Shown piece by piece: positions 34,204 through 43,309 of a stretch of DNA of 64,000 nucleotides. Source of the DNA: G965195345 sp965277775 (GTDB lineage: Bacteria; Pseudomonadota; Gammaproteobacteria; CAKMZV01); NCBI GenBank assembly GCA_965277775.1, contig OZ255843.1:1-64000 (forward strand), read 5' to 3'. Under the pieces are notes generated by a model, which ran no database searches, had not been told where the DNA came from, and saw nothing but the letters and a program-made list of their open reading frames with translations. The first letter of the stretch is position 1. Each line of letters begins with the position of its first letter. Made by a program: the position numbers and the translations under genes.

Positions 34204-35148
34204 ATGACTAAGCAAAATCAACAAAATCCTTTTGCCGAATTGCGCAGCGCATTCTCCACTTTCATGACCGGTGTCACCATCGTGACCAGCGTCGATGACC
34301 AACAACAGCCCATAGGCTTTACCGCAAATTCATTCACCAGTGTGTCACTGACACCACCTTTAATACTCTATTGTGTGGATAAAAGTTCGATGCACCTCAA
34401 GCACTATACAGAAGGCAAGCGATTTGCCATCAATATCCTATCAGAGCAACAACAAGATTTGGCGATCACTTTTTCGCGTTCTGTGGAAGCACGTTTTGCA
34501 AATGTTGCTTGGTCATTGAGCGACTTAGGCTCGCCCATCATTGAGGGCAACAGTGCTTTTTTCGATTGTGAAATTAGCCAAGTAATAGAGGCGGGAGATC
34601 ACTATATTGTAATTGGTAAGGTCGTTAATTTTGCCTACAATGCGTTGCAGGGCTTAGGCTTTGCTCGAGGCAAATTCTTCACCTTAGGTATGAGTGAAGC
34701 CGCAGTTTCAGCCCTCACCTCAGGCATTAAAATCAAAATCACCGCTTTGATAGAAAGTCATGGTAAATTGTTGATGCAAAAAAACCAATCGTCCGATCAG
34801 CCGCCCTATTATGACTTACCTTCATTTGATACCTTAGATGGTAAAAGAGCCATGGAATTGTTGAAGCAATTGTTGGCTGATGTGTCAGAAAATGCAGAAA
34901 TCGGATTCATTTATTCGGTTTACCACAATCATGCAGAACGCTGCCAAGAGATATTTTATCGTTGTGCTGCACTTTCTACTCAAAGCCAATGGGGGGAATA
35001 CATCGCCCTTGATGCTTTGCCGATTAATCAAGTGCCAGACAAAGCCATTCAAAGCATCTTAAAACGCTATCAAGACGAGCATAAACTCCAAAATTATGGC
35101 GTTTATTTTGGCGATGAGTCCAAAGGGGAAGTACATTACAATCGATGA
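34204..35148 (+). CDS. Flavin reductase fused to a degenerate Nudix-like domain
   Basis: Residues 1-165 are a flavin reductase-like (FMN-binding split barrel) domain: FMTGVTIVTS, QPIGFTANSFTSVSLTPPLILYC and the GDHYIVIGKV segment. Such proteins supply reduced flavin to two-component monooxygenases, and a luciferase-like monooxygenase gene follows 10 nt downstream. Residues 175-314 look like a Nudix-fold domain (ITALIESHGKLLMQKN, then YDLPSFDTLDGK) but lack the Glu-rich catalytic Nudix box, so this half is probably a sensor or partner-binding domain. The two-domain length (314) is nearly twice that of a plain flavin reductase. Confidence 0.8.
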   Translation: MTKQNQQNPFAELRSAFSTFMTGVTIVTSVDDQQQPIGFTANSFTSVSLTPPLILYCVDKSSMHLKHYTEGKRFAINILSEQQQDLAITFSRSVEARFANVAWSLSDLGSPIIEGNSAFFDCEISQVIEAGDHYIVIGKVVNFAYNALQGLGFARGKFFTLGMSEAAVSALTSGIKIKITALIESHGKLLMQKNQSSDQPPYYDLPSFDTLDGKRAMELLKQLLADVSENAEIGFIYSVYHNHAERCQEIFYRCAALSTQSQWGEYIALDALPINQVPDKAIQSILKRYQDEHKLQNYGVYFGDESKGEVHYNR

Positions 35149-35158
35149 GAAAAATTCT

Positions 35159-36199
35159 ATGAAATTATCTTTATTCGTTCATATGGAGCGATTGTCTCCA
35201 GAAACGCCACAAGACCAGCTCTATCAAGAAATGGTTGAGTTATGCCAAATGGCAGACGATGCGGGCATGCACACGATTTGGACAGGTGAGCATCACGGCA
35301 TGAATTTTACGATCACGCCGAATCCTTTTTTGAACATTGTCGATCTTGCTCATAAAACCAAGCAGGTGCGCTTAGGTACAGGAACCATTGTGGCGCCATT
35401 TTGGCATCCGATTAAGTTGGCTGGCGAAGCAGCCATGTGCGATTTGATCACCCAAGGGCGATTGGAAATCGGTATTGCTCGGGGGGCTTATGCCTTTGAA
35501 TATGAACGTCTGAAGCCAGGCTTGGATGCTTTTTCAGCGGGTCAATGCATGCGTGAAATGATTCCTGCCATCAAGCAATTGTGGGAAGGTGATTATGCCC
35601 ATGAGGGTCAAACTTGGCAATTCCCCAAAACCACATCGTCACCCAAACCCTTACAGCAACCCCATCCGCCTCTATGGGTGGCAGCCAGAGATCCCAACAG
35701 CCATGAATTTGCCATTGAGCAAGGTTGCAATGTTCAAGTCACACCGCTATGGAATGGCGATGAAGAGGTCCAACTGCTGATGCGACATTTTGTCCAGGCC
35801 GTAGAGAAATTTCCCGCCACACCGCGTCCCAAAATCATGTTATTGCGCCATACCTATGTTTCAGAAAACGACAAAGACACTCAAGTGGCCGCGCAAGAAA
35901 TCAATCGATTTTATAACTACTTTGGCGCATGGTTTTTAAACAAGCGACCCGTTAGTCAAGGGCTCATTCAACCTTTAAGCCAAGAAGAGATAGACCAGCA
36001 CCCCATGTACAGTCCAGAGTTGATGTTAAAAAATCAAGTCATTGGCGATTCTGAGACGGTGATAGAGCGTTTGAAAGCTTGTCAAAACCTAGGCTATGAT
36101 GAGTATGCTTACTGGGTTGACAGTAGCATGAGCTTTGCCCGTAAACGCGCTTCGCTCAAGCGCTTCATCGAACAAGTGATGCCTGCATTTACCGAGTGA
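35159..36199 (+). CDS. Luciferase-like (LLM) flavin-dependent monooxygenase
   Basis: This 346-residue protein is a bacterial luciferase-like TIM-barrel monooxygenase that uses reduced flavin and oxygen. Features include the N-terminal strand MKLSLFVHMER, TIWTGEHHGMNF, LGTGTIVAPFWHPIKLAGEAAMCDLITQGR-type barrel core (about residues 80-110) and PHPPLWVAARDPNSHEFA. The ATG at 35159 follows the flavin reductase stop by 10 nt; an upstream in-frame ATG at 35096 lies inside that gene and is less likely. Reductase and monooxygenase form a two-component system. The substrate is unknown. Confidence 0.88.
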   Translation: MKLSLFVHMERLSPETPQDQLYQEMVELCQMADDAGMHTIWTGEHHGMNFTITPNPFLNIVDLAHKTKQVRLGTGTIVAPFWHPIKLAGEAAMCDLITQGRLEIGIARGAYAFEYERLKPGLDAFSAGQCMREMIPAIKQLWEGDYAHEGQTWQFPKTTSSPKPLQQPHPPLWVAARDPNSHEFAIEQGCNVQVTPLWNGDEEVQLLMRHFVQAVEKFPATPRPKIMLLRHTYVSENDKDTQVAAQEINRFYNYFGAWFLNKRPVSQGLIQPLSQEEIDQHPMYSPELMLKNQVIGDSETVIERLKACQNLGYDEYAYWVDSSMSFARKRASLKRFIEQVMPAFTE

Positions 36200-36239
36200 T
36201 CCGATCGTTTTAACCTTAAGCTAATCTCCGCACAACCCT

Positions 36240-37718
36240 ATGACCCTACCTCTTTTTAAACAATACATCGATGGCCAATTTGAAGCAGGCAGTTGCCAAT
36301 TTGATAGCCTAAATCCTGCAACCGAACAAGTATGGGCACAAGTGGCTCAAGCGTCTCCAGCAGATGTTGATCGTGCCGTACGTGCCGCAGAGCAGGCTTT
36401 CAACAGTGCCCAATGGCGTGCCACCACGGCGACGGCACGCGGAAAATTACTGTATAAATTAGCCGATTTGCTGTTAGAGCGGTCAGAGGAAATTGCCGCC
36501 ATAGAAACGCGTGATACAGGCAAAATCATCCGCGAGACCAGCAGTCAAATTGCCTACATTGCCGATTACTATCGCTATTTTGCTGGGCTTGCCGACAAAA
36601 TTGAAGGCAAACACTTGCCCATTGATAAAGCTGATATGGAAGTCTGGCTCAAACAAGAACCCGTCGGTGTGGTGGCGGCCATCGTGCCTTGGAACAGCCA
36701 GTTGTTTTTGTCTGCCGTGAAGATTGCACCGGCCATTGCAGCAGGATGCACCATTGTTTTAAAGGCTTCTGAACAAGGACCGGCGGCGATGATGGCATTT
36801 GCAGAATTGGTCAATCAAGCGGGCATACCTAAAGGGGTGGTTAATATCATCTCAGGTTTCGCCGATTGTGGCGAGGCCTTAGTCAGTCACCCGATGGTTA
36901 ACCACATTGCATTTACTGGTGGTCCAGAGACGGCTCAACACATCGTCAAAGCCAGCGCTAAAAATTTGGCAACCACCACCCTGGAATTGGGCGGGAAATC
37001 GCCATTTATTGTGTTTGATGATGCGGATTTGGACAGTGCAGCCAATGCCCAAGTCGCTGGGATATTTGCTGCCACGGGGCAAAGTTGTGTTGCCGGATCG
37101 CGCTTGATTGTGCACGCCGACGTCAAGGAAAAACTGGTGGCCATACTCAAACAAAAAGCAGAGTCCATTCGTATTGGTTCGCCTGAAGACATGCAGACCG
37201 AAGTGGGCCCTTTATGCACATTGGCCCAGCGCCAAAAAATTGAAACATTGTTGGCGCAGTCGATTGAACAGGGTGCTGAAGTTGTGACAGGGGGAAGCGC
37301 TATAGAGGGGACGGGTTATTATTATCCACCGACGATTATTGATTGCTCAAACGCCCAACAGCCCACAAAAGTCCCTTGTGTTGCACAAGAATTGTTTGGT
37401 CCGGTGTTGTCGGTTTTAACTTTTCAAACAGAAGCTGAGGCCATCGCCTTCGCCAATGATTCAAATTACGGAATGGCAGCCGGTTTGTTCACTCAAAAAT
37501 TATCCCGCGCCCATCGTTTGGTCAACCAAATTCGTTCAGGCATTGTTTGGATCAATACTTATAGAGCCATTTCACCTATGGCACCGTTTGGGGGCTATGG
37601 ATTATCAGGCAATAGTCGTGAGGGCGGCATCCAAGCGATGCAAGCCTACATGACCAATAAGGCCGTCTGGTTGCGCACTTCGGATGATCCCATACCCGAT
37701 CCATTCGTCATGCGTTGA
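36240..37718 (+). CDS. NAD(P)-dependent aldehyde dehydrogenase
   Basis: This 492-residue enzyme oxidises an aldehyde to an acid. Family motifs are complete: PWNSQLFLSAVKIAPAIAAGC with the catalytic Asn, FTGGPETAQHIVKAS (dinucleotide binding), LELGGKSPFIVFDDAD with the general-base Glu, GQSCVAGSR with the nucleophile Cys near residue 284, and QELFGPVLSV. Located 40 nt after the monooxygenase gene, it probably oxidises the aldehyde the monooxygenase or hydrolase produces. The aldehyde cannot be named from sequence. Confidence 0.92.
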   Translation: MTLPLFKQYIDGQFEAGSCQFDSLNPATEQVWAQVAQASPADVDRAVRAAEQAFNSAQWRATTATARGKLLYKLADLLLERSEEIAAIETRDTGKIIRETSSQIAYIADYYRYFAGLADKIEGKHLPIDKADMEVWLKQEPVGVVAAIVPWNSQLFLSAVKIAPAIAAGCTIVLKASEQGPAAMMAFAELVNQAGIPKGVVNIISGFADCGEALVSHPMVNHIAFTGGPETAQHIVKASAKNLATTTLELGGKSPFIVFDDADLDSAANAQVAGIFAATGQSCVAGSRLIVHADVKEKLVAILKQKAESIRIGSPEDMQTEVGPLCTLAQRQKIETLLAQSIEQGAEVVTGGSAIEGTGYYYPPTIIDCSNAQQPTKVPCVAQELFGPVLSVLTFQTEAEAIAFANDSNYGMAAGLFTQKLSRAHRLVNQIRSGIVWINTYRAISPMAPFGGYGLSGNSREGGIQAMQAYMTNKAVWLRTSDDPIPDPFVMR

Positions 37719-37785
37719 CACACCTTCATTTAAGGCGAACCATCTGTGTTGCAAACAAATGCCATTTGAATGAAGTCACAGGTCG

Positions 37786-37791
37786 TATAAT
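37786..37791 (+). promoter_or_regulatory. Putative -10 element of adk
   Basis: TATAAT at 37786-37791, about 33 nt before the adk ATG, with a weak TTTGAA at 37765-37770 (15-bp spacer). Confidence 0.45.
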
Positions 37792-37823
37792 TTCAAACCA
37801 ATACATAATCTATAAAGGCTCAG

Positions 37824-38477
37824 ATGAAAATTATTTTTTTAGGTGCACCAGGTGCAGGCAAAGGGACACAAGCTCAACGTATTATTGAACAATACAATAT
37901 TCCGCAAATATCAACGGGAGATATGCTGAGGGAGTCGGTCAAAGCTCAAGCAAAATTGGGTTTGGCTGCCAAAAAATACATGGATTCTGGAGGCTTAGTG
38001 CCCGATGAAATCATTATTGGTTTGGTCAAAGAGCGTATCGTTCAAAAAGACTGTGCATTGGGATATTTGTTGGATGGTTTTCCACGCACCATTGCCCAAG
38101 CACAATCCTTGGTGGAACAGAATATAACCATCGATGCCGTTATCGAATTGGTGGTGCCTGATGAAGACTTGGTCGCAAGATTGAGTGGCAGAAGGGTACA
38201 CCCAGCCTCAGGACGGACCTATCATATGATTTATAGCCCACCAAAAGTCGAGGGCAAAGATGATGTGACTGGCGAAGATTTGATTCAACGAGAAGATGAC
38301 ACAGCAGCCACGGTGCTATCGCGCCTTAAAGTGTATCATCAACAAACCAAGCCATTGAGTGCCTTTTATCAGCAGCAGGCTCAGCAGGGGCAATGTCACT
38401 ATATTGAAGCCAAAGGCGGCGGTGACATCGAGGCGATCAGCCAAACCATTCTAAAGAAATTGGCTGAATTAGCTTAA
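37824..38477 (+). CDS. adk: Adenylate kinase
   Basis: Adk interconverts ATP plus AMP and two ADP, and is essential for energy balance. The 217-residue protein is the long form with a full LID domain. P-loop GAPGAGKGTQ lies at residues 7-16, the AMP-binding STGDMLRESV next, DGFPRT near 84, and the LID GRRVHPASGRTYHMIY near 122-138, which lacks the four zinc cysteines of Gram-positive enzymes. It has its own promoter and separates two blocks of catabolic genes. It converges with recN on the opposite strand. Confidence 0.97.
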   Translation: MKIIFLGAPGAGKGTQAQRIIEQYNIPQISTGDMLRESVKAQAKLGLAAKKYMDSGGLVPDEIIIGLVKERIVQKDCALGYLLDGFPRTIAQAQSLVEQNITIDAVIELVVPDEDLVARLSGRRVHPASGRTYHMIYSPPKVEGKDDVTGEDLIQREDDTAATVLSRLKVYHQQTKPLSAFYQQQAQQGQCHYIEAKGGGDIEAISQTILKKLAELA

Positions 38478-38511
38478 TTGACGCTTGCTCAGTTTGCGTG
38501 GAAAAAAGCGT

Positions 38512-40152
38512 TTAGCTTAATATTTCCTTGGCGTGCGCCAAAGTTTGGCGAGTGATGGTTATACCGCCAATCATACGGGCGATTTCTTGGGTTTTTTGTT
38601 CACCCTGCAACACATCAACCGAGGTCGTTACGGTCCCTGCCAATTGAGATTTTGTGATTTTCAAGTGATGTTGCGCTTTAGCCGCAACTTGGGCTTGATG
38701 GGTGATGACAATGACTTGAGCATTCTGACTGAGGTCACACAGCAACGTTCCAACCACTTCTGAGATGGCACCGCCTATACCCACATCGACTTCATCAAAG
38801 ATAAGCGCGGGTTGTTGAGTGGTTTGTGCTGTGCTCACTGCAATGGCCAAACTGAGGCGGGATAACTCGCCGCCAGAGGCGATTTTATTGAGCGCTTGAG
38901 GCTGAAGCCCAGCATTGGGTTGGAAATAAAAAGTAATTTGATCATTGCCGTAGGGGTTAGGCGCGCGATCGGGTGCTTGTTCAATACGGATTTCAAAACT
39001 TTGGGACAGCCCCAATTTTTTTAAGTGGTGGTTGATCGACTGTTGCAATTGCTTGGCCGTTGCAACGCGTTGCTGATGAAGACCGTTGGCGGCCACCTGA
39101 TATTGCGCCAATAGACGCTGCTGATCATTCTTGAGTTTTGCCAGCGTGGATTGGAGGTTATTAAGCTGCTCGTATGAGCGTTGTAATTCTTGCCATTTCT
39201 CGACCAATAACTCAGGCATCACGTGTAGTTTGCGAGCCAAGTCGTACCAAGCGTCTATGCGTGCTTCTAATTGTGCCAATGCTTCTTCATCCAATTCTTG
39301 TTTTTGAATGAAATGCTGCAAGTCTGATCGTCCTTCGGATAATATAGACTGAGCCGAGTATAACATTTCATTTATTGACTGAATCTGTTCAAACGATTGC
39401 TCAAAAGCATTGAGCTCTTGAATACTGGCATTTATCATCGCAATGGCACCTTGTTCACCATCAATATGCGCTTGCACCCGTTCAATCTTGTGTAACAGTT
39501 CAAACATCTGCGATTGTTGTTTACTCTTTTGTGAGAGTGATGCCCATTCATCAGCTTCGGGCGCTAAGGCTTCTAAGGACTTGAGATCGCTTTGCATGAT
39601 TTCTAAAGCGTGTTCAGAATCATCGGAAATATTCAATTGATCGTATTGATCGCACAAGTCTTTGTAGGCGTTTAATGTCTCGGTTAAGGGCGCCAAATCA
39701 TGTTTGCCATAATCATCGAGAATGAGCCTATGCGCCGAGTGTTTCAGTAGATTTTGATGTGCATGCTGGCTATGGACTGTGACCAGATGTTGGGCCAATT
39801 GTTGCAGTTGTTGCAAAGACACCAATACACCATTAATCCAGGCTTTGGAAGTGCCATTGACCAGCAAAGTGCGTCGGACCACACATTCATCGGTCGATAA
39901 TTCTTGGTTTTCAAGGCATTGTTGGGCCGATTCATTGGCGCTGATGTCAAAACATACGGTCACTTCTGTTTTGGTGTTTTTATCACGCATCAGCGTGCTG
40001 TCAGCGCGTTGACCCAAGCAAAGGTTAAGCGCATCGATGAGAATGGATTTGCCTACACCAGTCTCCCCAGTCAAGGCACTCATACCAGCATCTAAGTCAA
40101 TGTGTAAAGCATCCACAGTCGCAAGATTGCGGATGTCTAAGCTGGTAATCAC
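38512..40152 (-). CDS. recN: DNA repair protein RecN
   Basis: RecN is an SMC-like ATPase that acts early in double-strand break repair. The 546-residue protein has the Walker A GETGVGKSILIDAL near residue 31, a central coiled coil with short arms, and a C-terminal half with ASGGELSRLSLAIA (ABC signature) and ALIFDEVDVGIGG (Walker B). The start is probably the GTG at 40150-40152, which overlaps the nadK stop as GTGA and gives MITSLDIRN, the family N terminus. A TTG five codons further upstream would lie inside nadK. nadK-recN is a common gammaproteobacterial pair. Confidence 0.94.
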   Translation of the reverse strand: MITSLDIRNLATVDALHIDLDAGMSALTGETGVGKSILIDALNLCLGQRADSTLMRDKNTKTEVTVCFDISANESAQQCLENQELSTDECVVRRTLLVNGTSKAWINGVLVSLQQLQQLAQHLVTVHSQHAHQNLLKHSAHRLILDDYGKHDLAPLTETLNAYKDLCDQYDQLNISDDSEHALEIMQSDLKSLEALAPEADEWASLSQKSKQQSQMFELLHKIERVQAHIDGEQGAIAMINASIQELNAFEQSFEQIQSINEMLYSAQSILSEGRSDLQHFIQKQELDEEALAQLEARIDAWYDLARKLHVMPELLVEKWQELQRSYEQLNNLQSTLAKLKNDQQRLLAQYQVAANGLHQQRVATAKQLQQSINHHLKKLGLSQSFEIRIEQAPDRAPNPYGNDQITFYFQPNAGLQPQALNKIASGGELSRLSLAIAVSTAQTTQQPALIFDEVDVGIGGAISEVVGTLLCDLSQNAQVIVITHQAQVAAKAQHHLKITKSQLAGTVTTSVDVLQGEQKTQEIARMIGGITITRQTLAHAKEILS

Positions 40153-41024
40153 AGCTGCGTTCCCCAACCCAACTTGCGTCTAAGCACCTCGTAATAATCA
40201 TAGTTTTTAGGGTGCAGGATGAGGGCTTTCTTAACGTGCTGTTTGATGCGTATGTGATCGCTCGGTGCCAGTTTGATGCCAAAATTGCCATCGTAATCAA
40301 ACTGAGACTGTTCAAAGGTCTGTGGATTGCAGTATAGGTCTATGACGCTGTCTATGGGTAAAACAACGGGTCTTTGCGACATGGTATGTGGGCAAACCGA
40401 TACGATGCTGAGCGCTTCTAATTGAGGCATCACGATCGGACCGCCTGCAGACAGTGAATAGGCGGTGGAACCGGTCGGCGTTGAGATGATGATGCCGTCT
40501 GAACGTTGCGAGGTTAAAAACTTATTGTTGACATAGCATTCAAACTCGATCATGCGTGACATGGCAGACTTGCACATAACAAAATCATTCAATGCGATGG
40601 TAGAAAAAATCACATTTTTGTCTCGAATGACTTCAGCTTGAAGCAGCGTTCTCTGGTCCAAAGTGTAGGCCCCTTGAATGATTTCAGTCAAATGGGTTTC
40701 AAGATGGCTGGTGTCAATGTCAACCAAGAATCCTAAGCGGCCCAGATTGATTCCGACAACGGGAATGGGATTGAATGCAATGTCTTTAACCACATTGAGT
40801 AGGGTGCCATCACCGCCGATGCAGACGATTAAATCTGCTTGATCGTACAGCGACTGTACGGGTTGGCAAGCAAACTCCGATCCAGGCGAACAGAAGGTTT
40901 CGATGTCTTCTTCCAACAGCAGTTTACAATCCAATTTTTTTAAAATGGCAATGGTGGCTTCAACCGTTGGGCCGGTTTTTGGGTCGGGTTTTTTGGCGAT
41001 AATGCCAATGGTTTTAAATGCCAT
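40149..41024 (-). CDS. nadK: NAD kinase
   Basis: NadK phosphorylates NAD to NADP. The 291-residue protein carries the GGDGTLL motif near residue 70, the LGRLGFLVD segment and the conserved SDGIIISTPTGSTAYSLSAGGPIV region (residues about 157-180) that binds NAD. The start ATG at 41024 gives MAFKTIGIIAKKPDP, the normal N terminus. It is cotranscribed with recN. Confidence 0.96.
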   Translation of the reverse strand: MAFKTIGIIAKKPDPKTGPTVEATIAILKKLDCKLLLEEDIETFCSPGSEFACQPVQSLYDQADLIVCIGGDGTLLNVVKDIAFNPIPVVGINLGRLGFLVDIDTSHLETHLTEIIQGAYTLDQRTLLQAEVIRDKNVIFSTIALNDFVMCKSAMSRMIEFECYVNNKFLTSQRSDGIIISTPTGSTAYSLSAGGPIVMPQLEALSIVSVCPHTMSQRPVVLPIDSVIDLYCNPQTFEQSQFDYDGNFGIKLAPSDHIRIKQHVKKALILHPKNYDYYEVLRRKLGWGTQL

Positions 41025-41354
41025 GGACGAGGGTTTTTCCTAAGGGATAGCTACACAGGATGATCATTTCAAACAAGGGTGTATTTTAATCGGAAGGGTG
41101 CCATAAGGGCATTATATTCTGTTATAAAAATTTTGACTGAGAAGGTGAAAATGAATATGCCCCTTTCGCATTAGACACGATTGCAAGAAGGGCAAGGTAG
41201 GCAACCATTCCAATGCAGCCATGACAAAGCAGGCGATCAGAGAAAATAACGAGACAGTTCTATCAATAAAAAGTCATTGTCGCCATAAACGGGGCGGAAA
41301 ATATCCTCAATTACAAGTAAAATCCCATTTTGATCAGAGGCACAATCAGCAACC
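41025..41354. other. Divergent intergenic region nadK / M24 hydrolase
   Basis: 330 bp without a gene. It must hold promoters for nadK-recN (minus) and for the M24 gene (plus). I see TTGACT at 41133-41138 and AT-rich boxes around 41112-41125, but no well-spaced pair I would defend. No RNA gene recognised. Confidence 0.4.
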
Positions 41355-42530
41355 ATGACTTATACCGCACCACAACGAGGCTTCACCTCTACAGAATTTG
41401 AAAACCGAGTGGCATTGGCTCAGATGAAATTAGCGCAATCAGGCATGGATGCGATGGTGTTGACCACGCCCACAAACTTTCAATATTTTTCAGGTTTCAG
41501 TTCTGATTTTTGGGAAAGCCCCACTCGACCCTGGTTTTTGATCGTCCCTCGAAGCGGTGATTTGACTGCAGTTGTCCCTGAAATTGGTGCGCCTGCTATG
41601 GCAGAGACGATCATCAAAGAAATTCAAACATGGCCAGCGCCGCGGCCAGAGGATGATGGTATTTCTTTACTCAATTCAGTTCTAGCCAATCTGTCTAAAA
41701 AGCATGGTAATATTGGCTGGGAAATGGGGGCAGAGTCAACCATTCGGATGCCGATTGTTGATTTTGATCGATTGCGCAATAACTTATCTGTCTTCAGTTT
41801 TGTCGATGCTTCCAAACTCATTTGGGGTATACGCGCCATTAAATCCGAAGCTGAGATTGCCCATATTGCCCACGCCTGCCGTATTGGTAGTCTATCCTTT
41901 GATGAAATGCCAGACGTTTTAAAATTAAATGACAGCGAAAACACCGCTAGCCGTAAGATGCGTTTAGCTTTGATCAAAAACGGTGCGGACAAAGTCCCAT
42001 TTGTGTCAGCCTGTTCAGGTCAGCAAGGTTATTACCAAATCATTGCAGGCAATGGTGATAAATTAATTCAAGATCAAAGCATTTTGTTTCTCGACACGGG
42101 CGCTGTTTGGGATGGTTACTTCTGCGATTTTGATCGCAATTTTGGTTTTGGCCACATTTGCGATGAAGCCAAATACGCCTATGAAAACGTTAATCGCGCC
42201 ATAGATGAGGCTTTGAAAGCCATTCGCCCGAATATGAGCTGTCAAGCATTGTGCCAAATCATCATGAAGTCACTGGCCAATGGACAATCGCTCCAAGCGT
42301 CTAATGTTGGGCGATTGGGCCATGGTTTGGGCATGCAGTTGACTGAGCCGCCTTCGCTCTCTCTGCAAGACGAAACGCCGCTATTGCCTGGTATGGTCAT
42401 GACCATTGAACCAGGGTTTGAGTACGCGCCCAATAAAATGATTGTGCTTGAAGAAAATATCGTCATTCGGGAATCAGGTTGTGAATTACTGACACAGCGA
42501 GCACCCGAAGCATTACCCATCATTCAATAA
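41355..42530 (+). CDS. M24 family metallohydrolase (Xaa-Pro dipeptidase/creatinase type)
   Basis: This 391-residue protein has the pita-bread fold of M24 enzymes: a creatinase-like N-terminal domain (residues 15-150), then the metal site with FLDTGAVWDGYFCDFDRNF (two Asp ligands), GHGLGMQLTEPPS (His), MTIEPGFEY (Glu) and MIVLEENIVI (Glu). All five metal ligands are visible, so it should be an active metallohydrolase. Members include prolidases, creatinase and ectoine hydrolase. Its two downstream neighbours (racemase-family protein and PLP lyase) recall the eutD-eutA-eutB set of ectoine use, but its sequence does not look like typical ectoine hydrolase. The start ATG at 41355 is weakly supported. 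Confidence 0.85.
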   Translation: MTYTAPQRGFTSTEFENRVALAQMKLAQSGMDAMVLTTPTNFQYFSGFSSDFWESPTRPWFLIVPRSGDLTAVVPEIGAPAMAETIIKEIQTWPAPRPEDDGISLLNSVLANLSKKHGNIGWEMGAESTIRMPIVDFDRLRNNLSVFSFVDASKLIWGIRAIKSEAEIAHIAHACRIGSLSFDEMPDVLKLNDSENTASRKMRLALIKNGADKVPFVSACSGQQGYYQIIAGNGDKLIQDQSILFLDTGAVWDGYFCDFDRNFGFGHICDEAKYAYENVNRAIDEALKAIRPNMSCQALCQIIMKSLANGQSLQASNVGRLGHGLGMQLTEPPSLSLQDETPLLPGMVMTIEPGFEYAPNKMIVLEENIVIRESGCELLTQRAPEALPIIQ

Positions 42531-42555
42531 ACCCATAATCGTTTAGAATAGCACC

Positions 42556-43296
42556 ATGGCATTACCTTTTACAATTTCGACCACTGGTCACACAATGGGG
42601 CTGATTGTGCTGCAATCAGATGAAACCATTGAGAATGATTTTCGGCGTATTTTCGATCAACTGCCTGTTACACTTCTGCACAGTCGTATTCCAAATTCAA
42701 CCACAGTCAACGAGCAAACATTAAAAGCAATGCATGCCCAAATGCCGATGAGTGCTCAATTATTTCCAAGCAGTGCAGAAATCGAAATCGTTGGTTACGC
42801 TTGCACTTCTGGCGCAACGATGATCGGTTCTGATCGCGTTGAGCTTGCGATTCAATCGGTCTTGCCCCAGGTGCGAGTGACCGACCCATTGAAGGCAACG
42901 AAAAGCGCCTTGAACGCTCTTGGTGCGAAAAATATTGGCTTTGTGACGCCCTACATAGCCGATGTTTCTGCAGCAATGCGTCAAGCCCTGACCGACAACG
43001 GCCAAACAATCAGCGCATTTGCCTCCTTTGAGCAGATGGACGATTCTGTGGTGGCGCGCATTACGCCCGAAAGTATATTGCAAGGCATCTTGCACGTTGC
43101 CAAGCGTAGTGCTTGCGATGCGGTATTTGTAGCTTGCACAAATTTACAGGCTTTGAGCATTATTGCAGAAGCAGAACAACGTCTAAACATACCCGTGCTC
43201 AGCAGCAATCAAACCCTGGCTTGGGATATGATGCGCTCGGTCGGAATCAAACCCAATCCGAGTCAGACTCGTTTTGGACAAATCTTTAACCACTGA
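42556..43296 (+). CDS. Asp/Glu racemase / maleate isomerase family protein (EutA-like)
   Basis: This 246-residue protein belongs to the aspartate/glutamate racemase superfamily, near maleate isomerase, arylmalonate decarboxylase and the ectoine-utilisation protein EutA. Both active-site cysteines are visible: one in YACTSGATMIG (about residue 84) and one in FVACTNLQAL (about 195), giving the usual two-Cys catalytic pair. It follows the M24 gene by 25 nt and ends 13 nt before the likely start of the PLP enzyme gene. Exact reaction unknown. Confidence 0.82.
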   Translation: MALPFTISTTGHTMGLIVLQSDETIENDFRRIFDQLPVTLLHSRIPNSTTVNEQTLKAMHAQMPMSAQLFPSSAEIEIVGYACTSGATMIGSDRVELAIQSVLPQVRVTDPLKATKSALNALGAKNIGFVTPYIADVSAAMRQALTDNGQTISAFASFEQMDDSVVARITPESILQGILHVAKRSACDAVFVACTNLQALSIIAEAEQRLNIPVLSSNQTLAWDMMRSVGIKPNPSQTRFGQIFNH

Positions 43297-43309
43297 GCTA
43301 GAACATATT

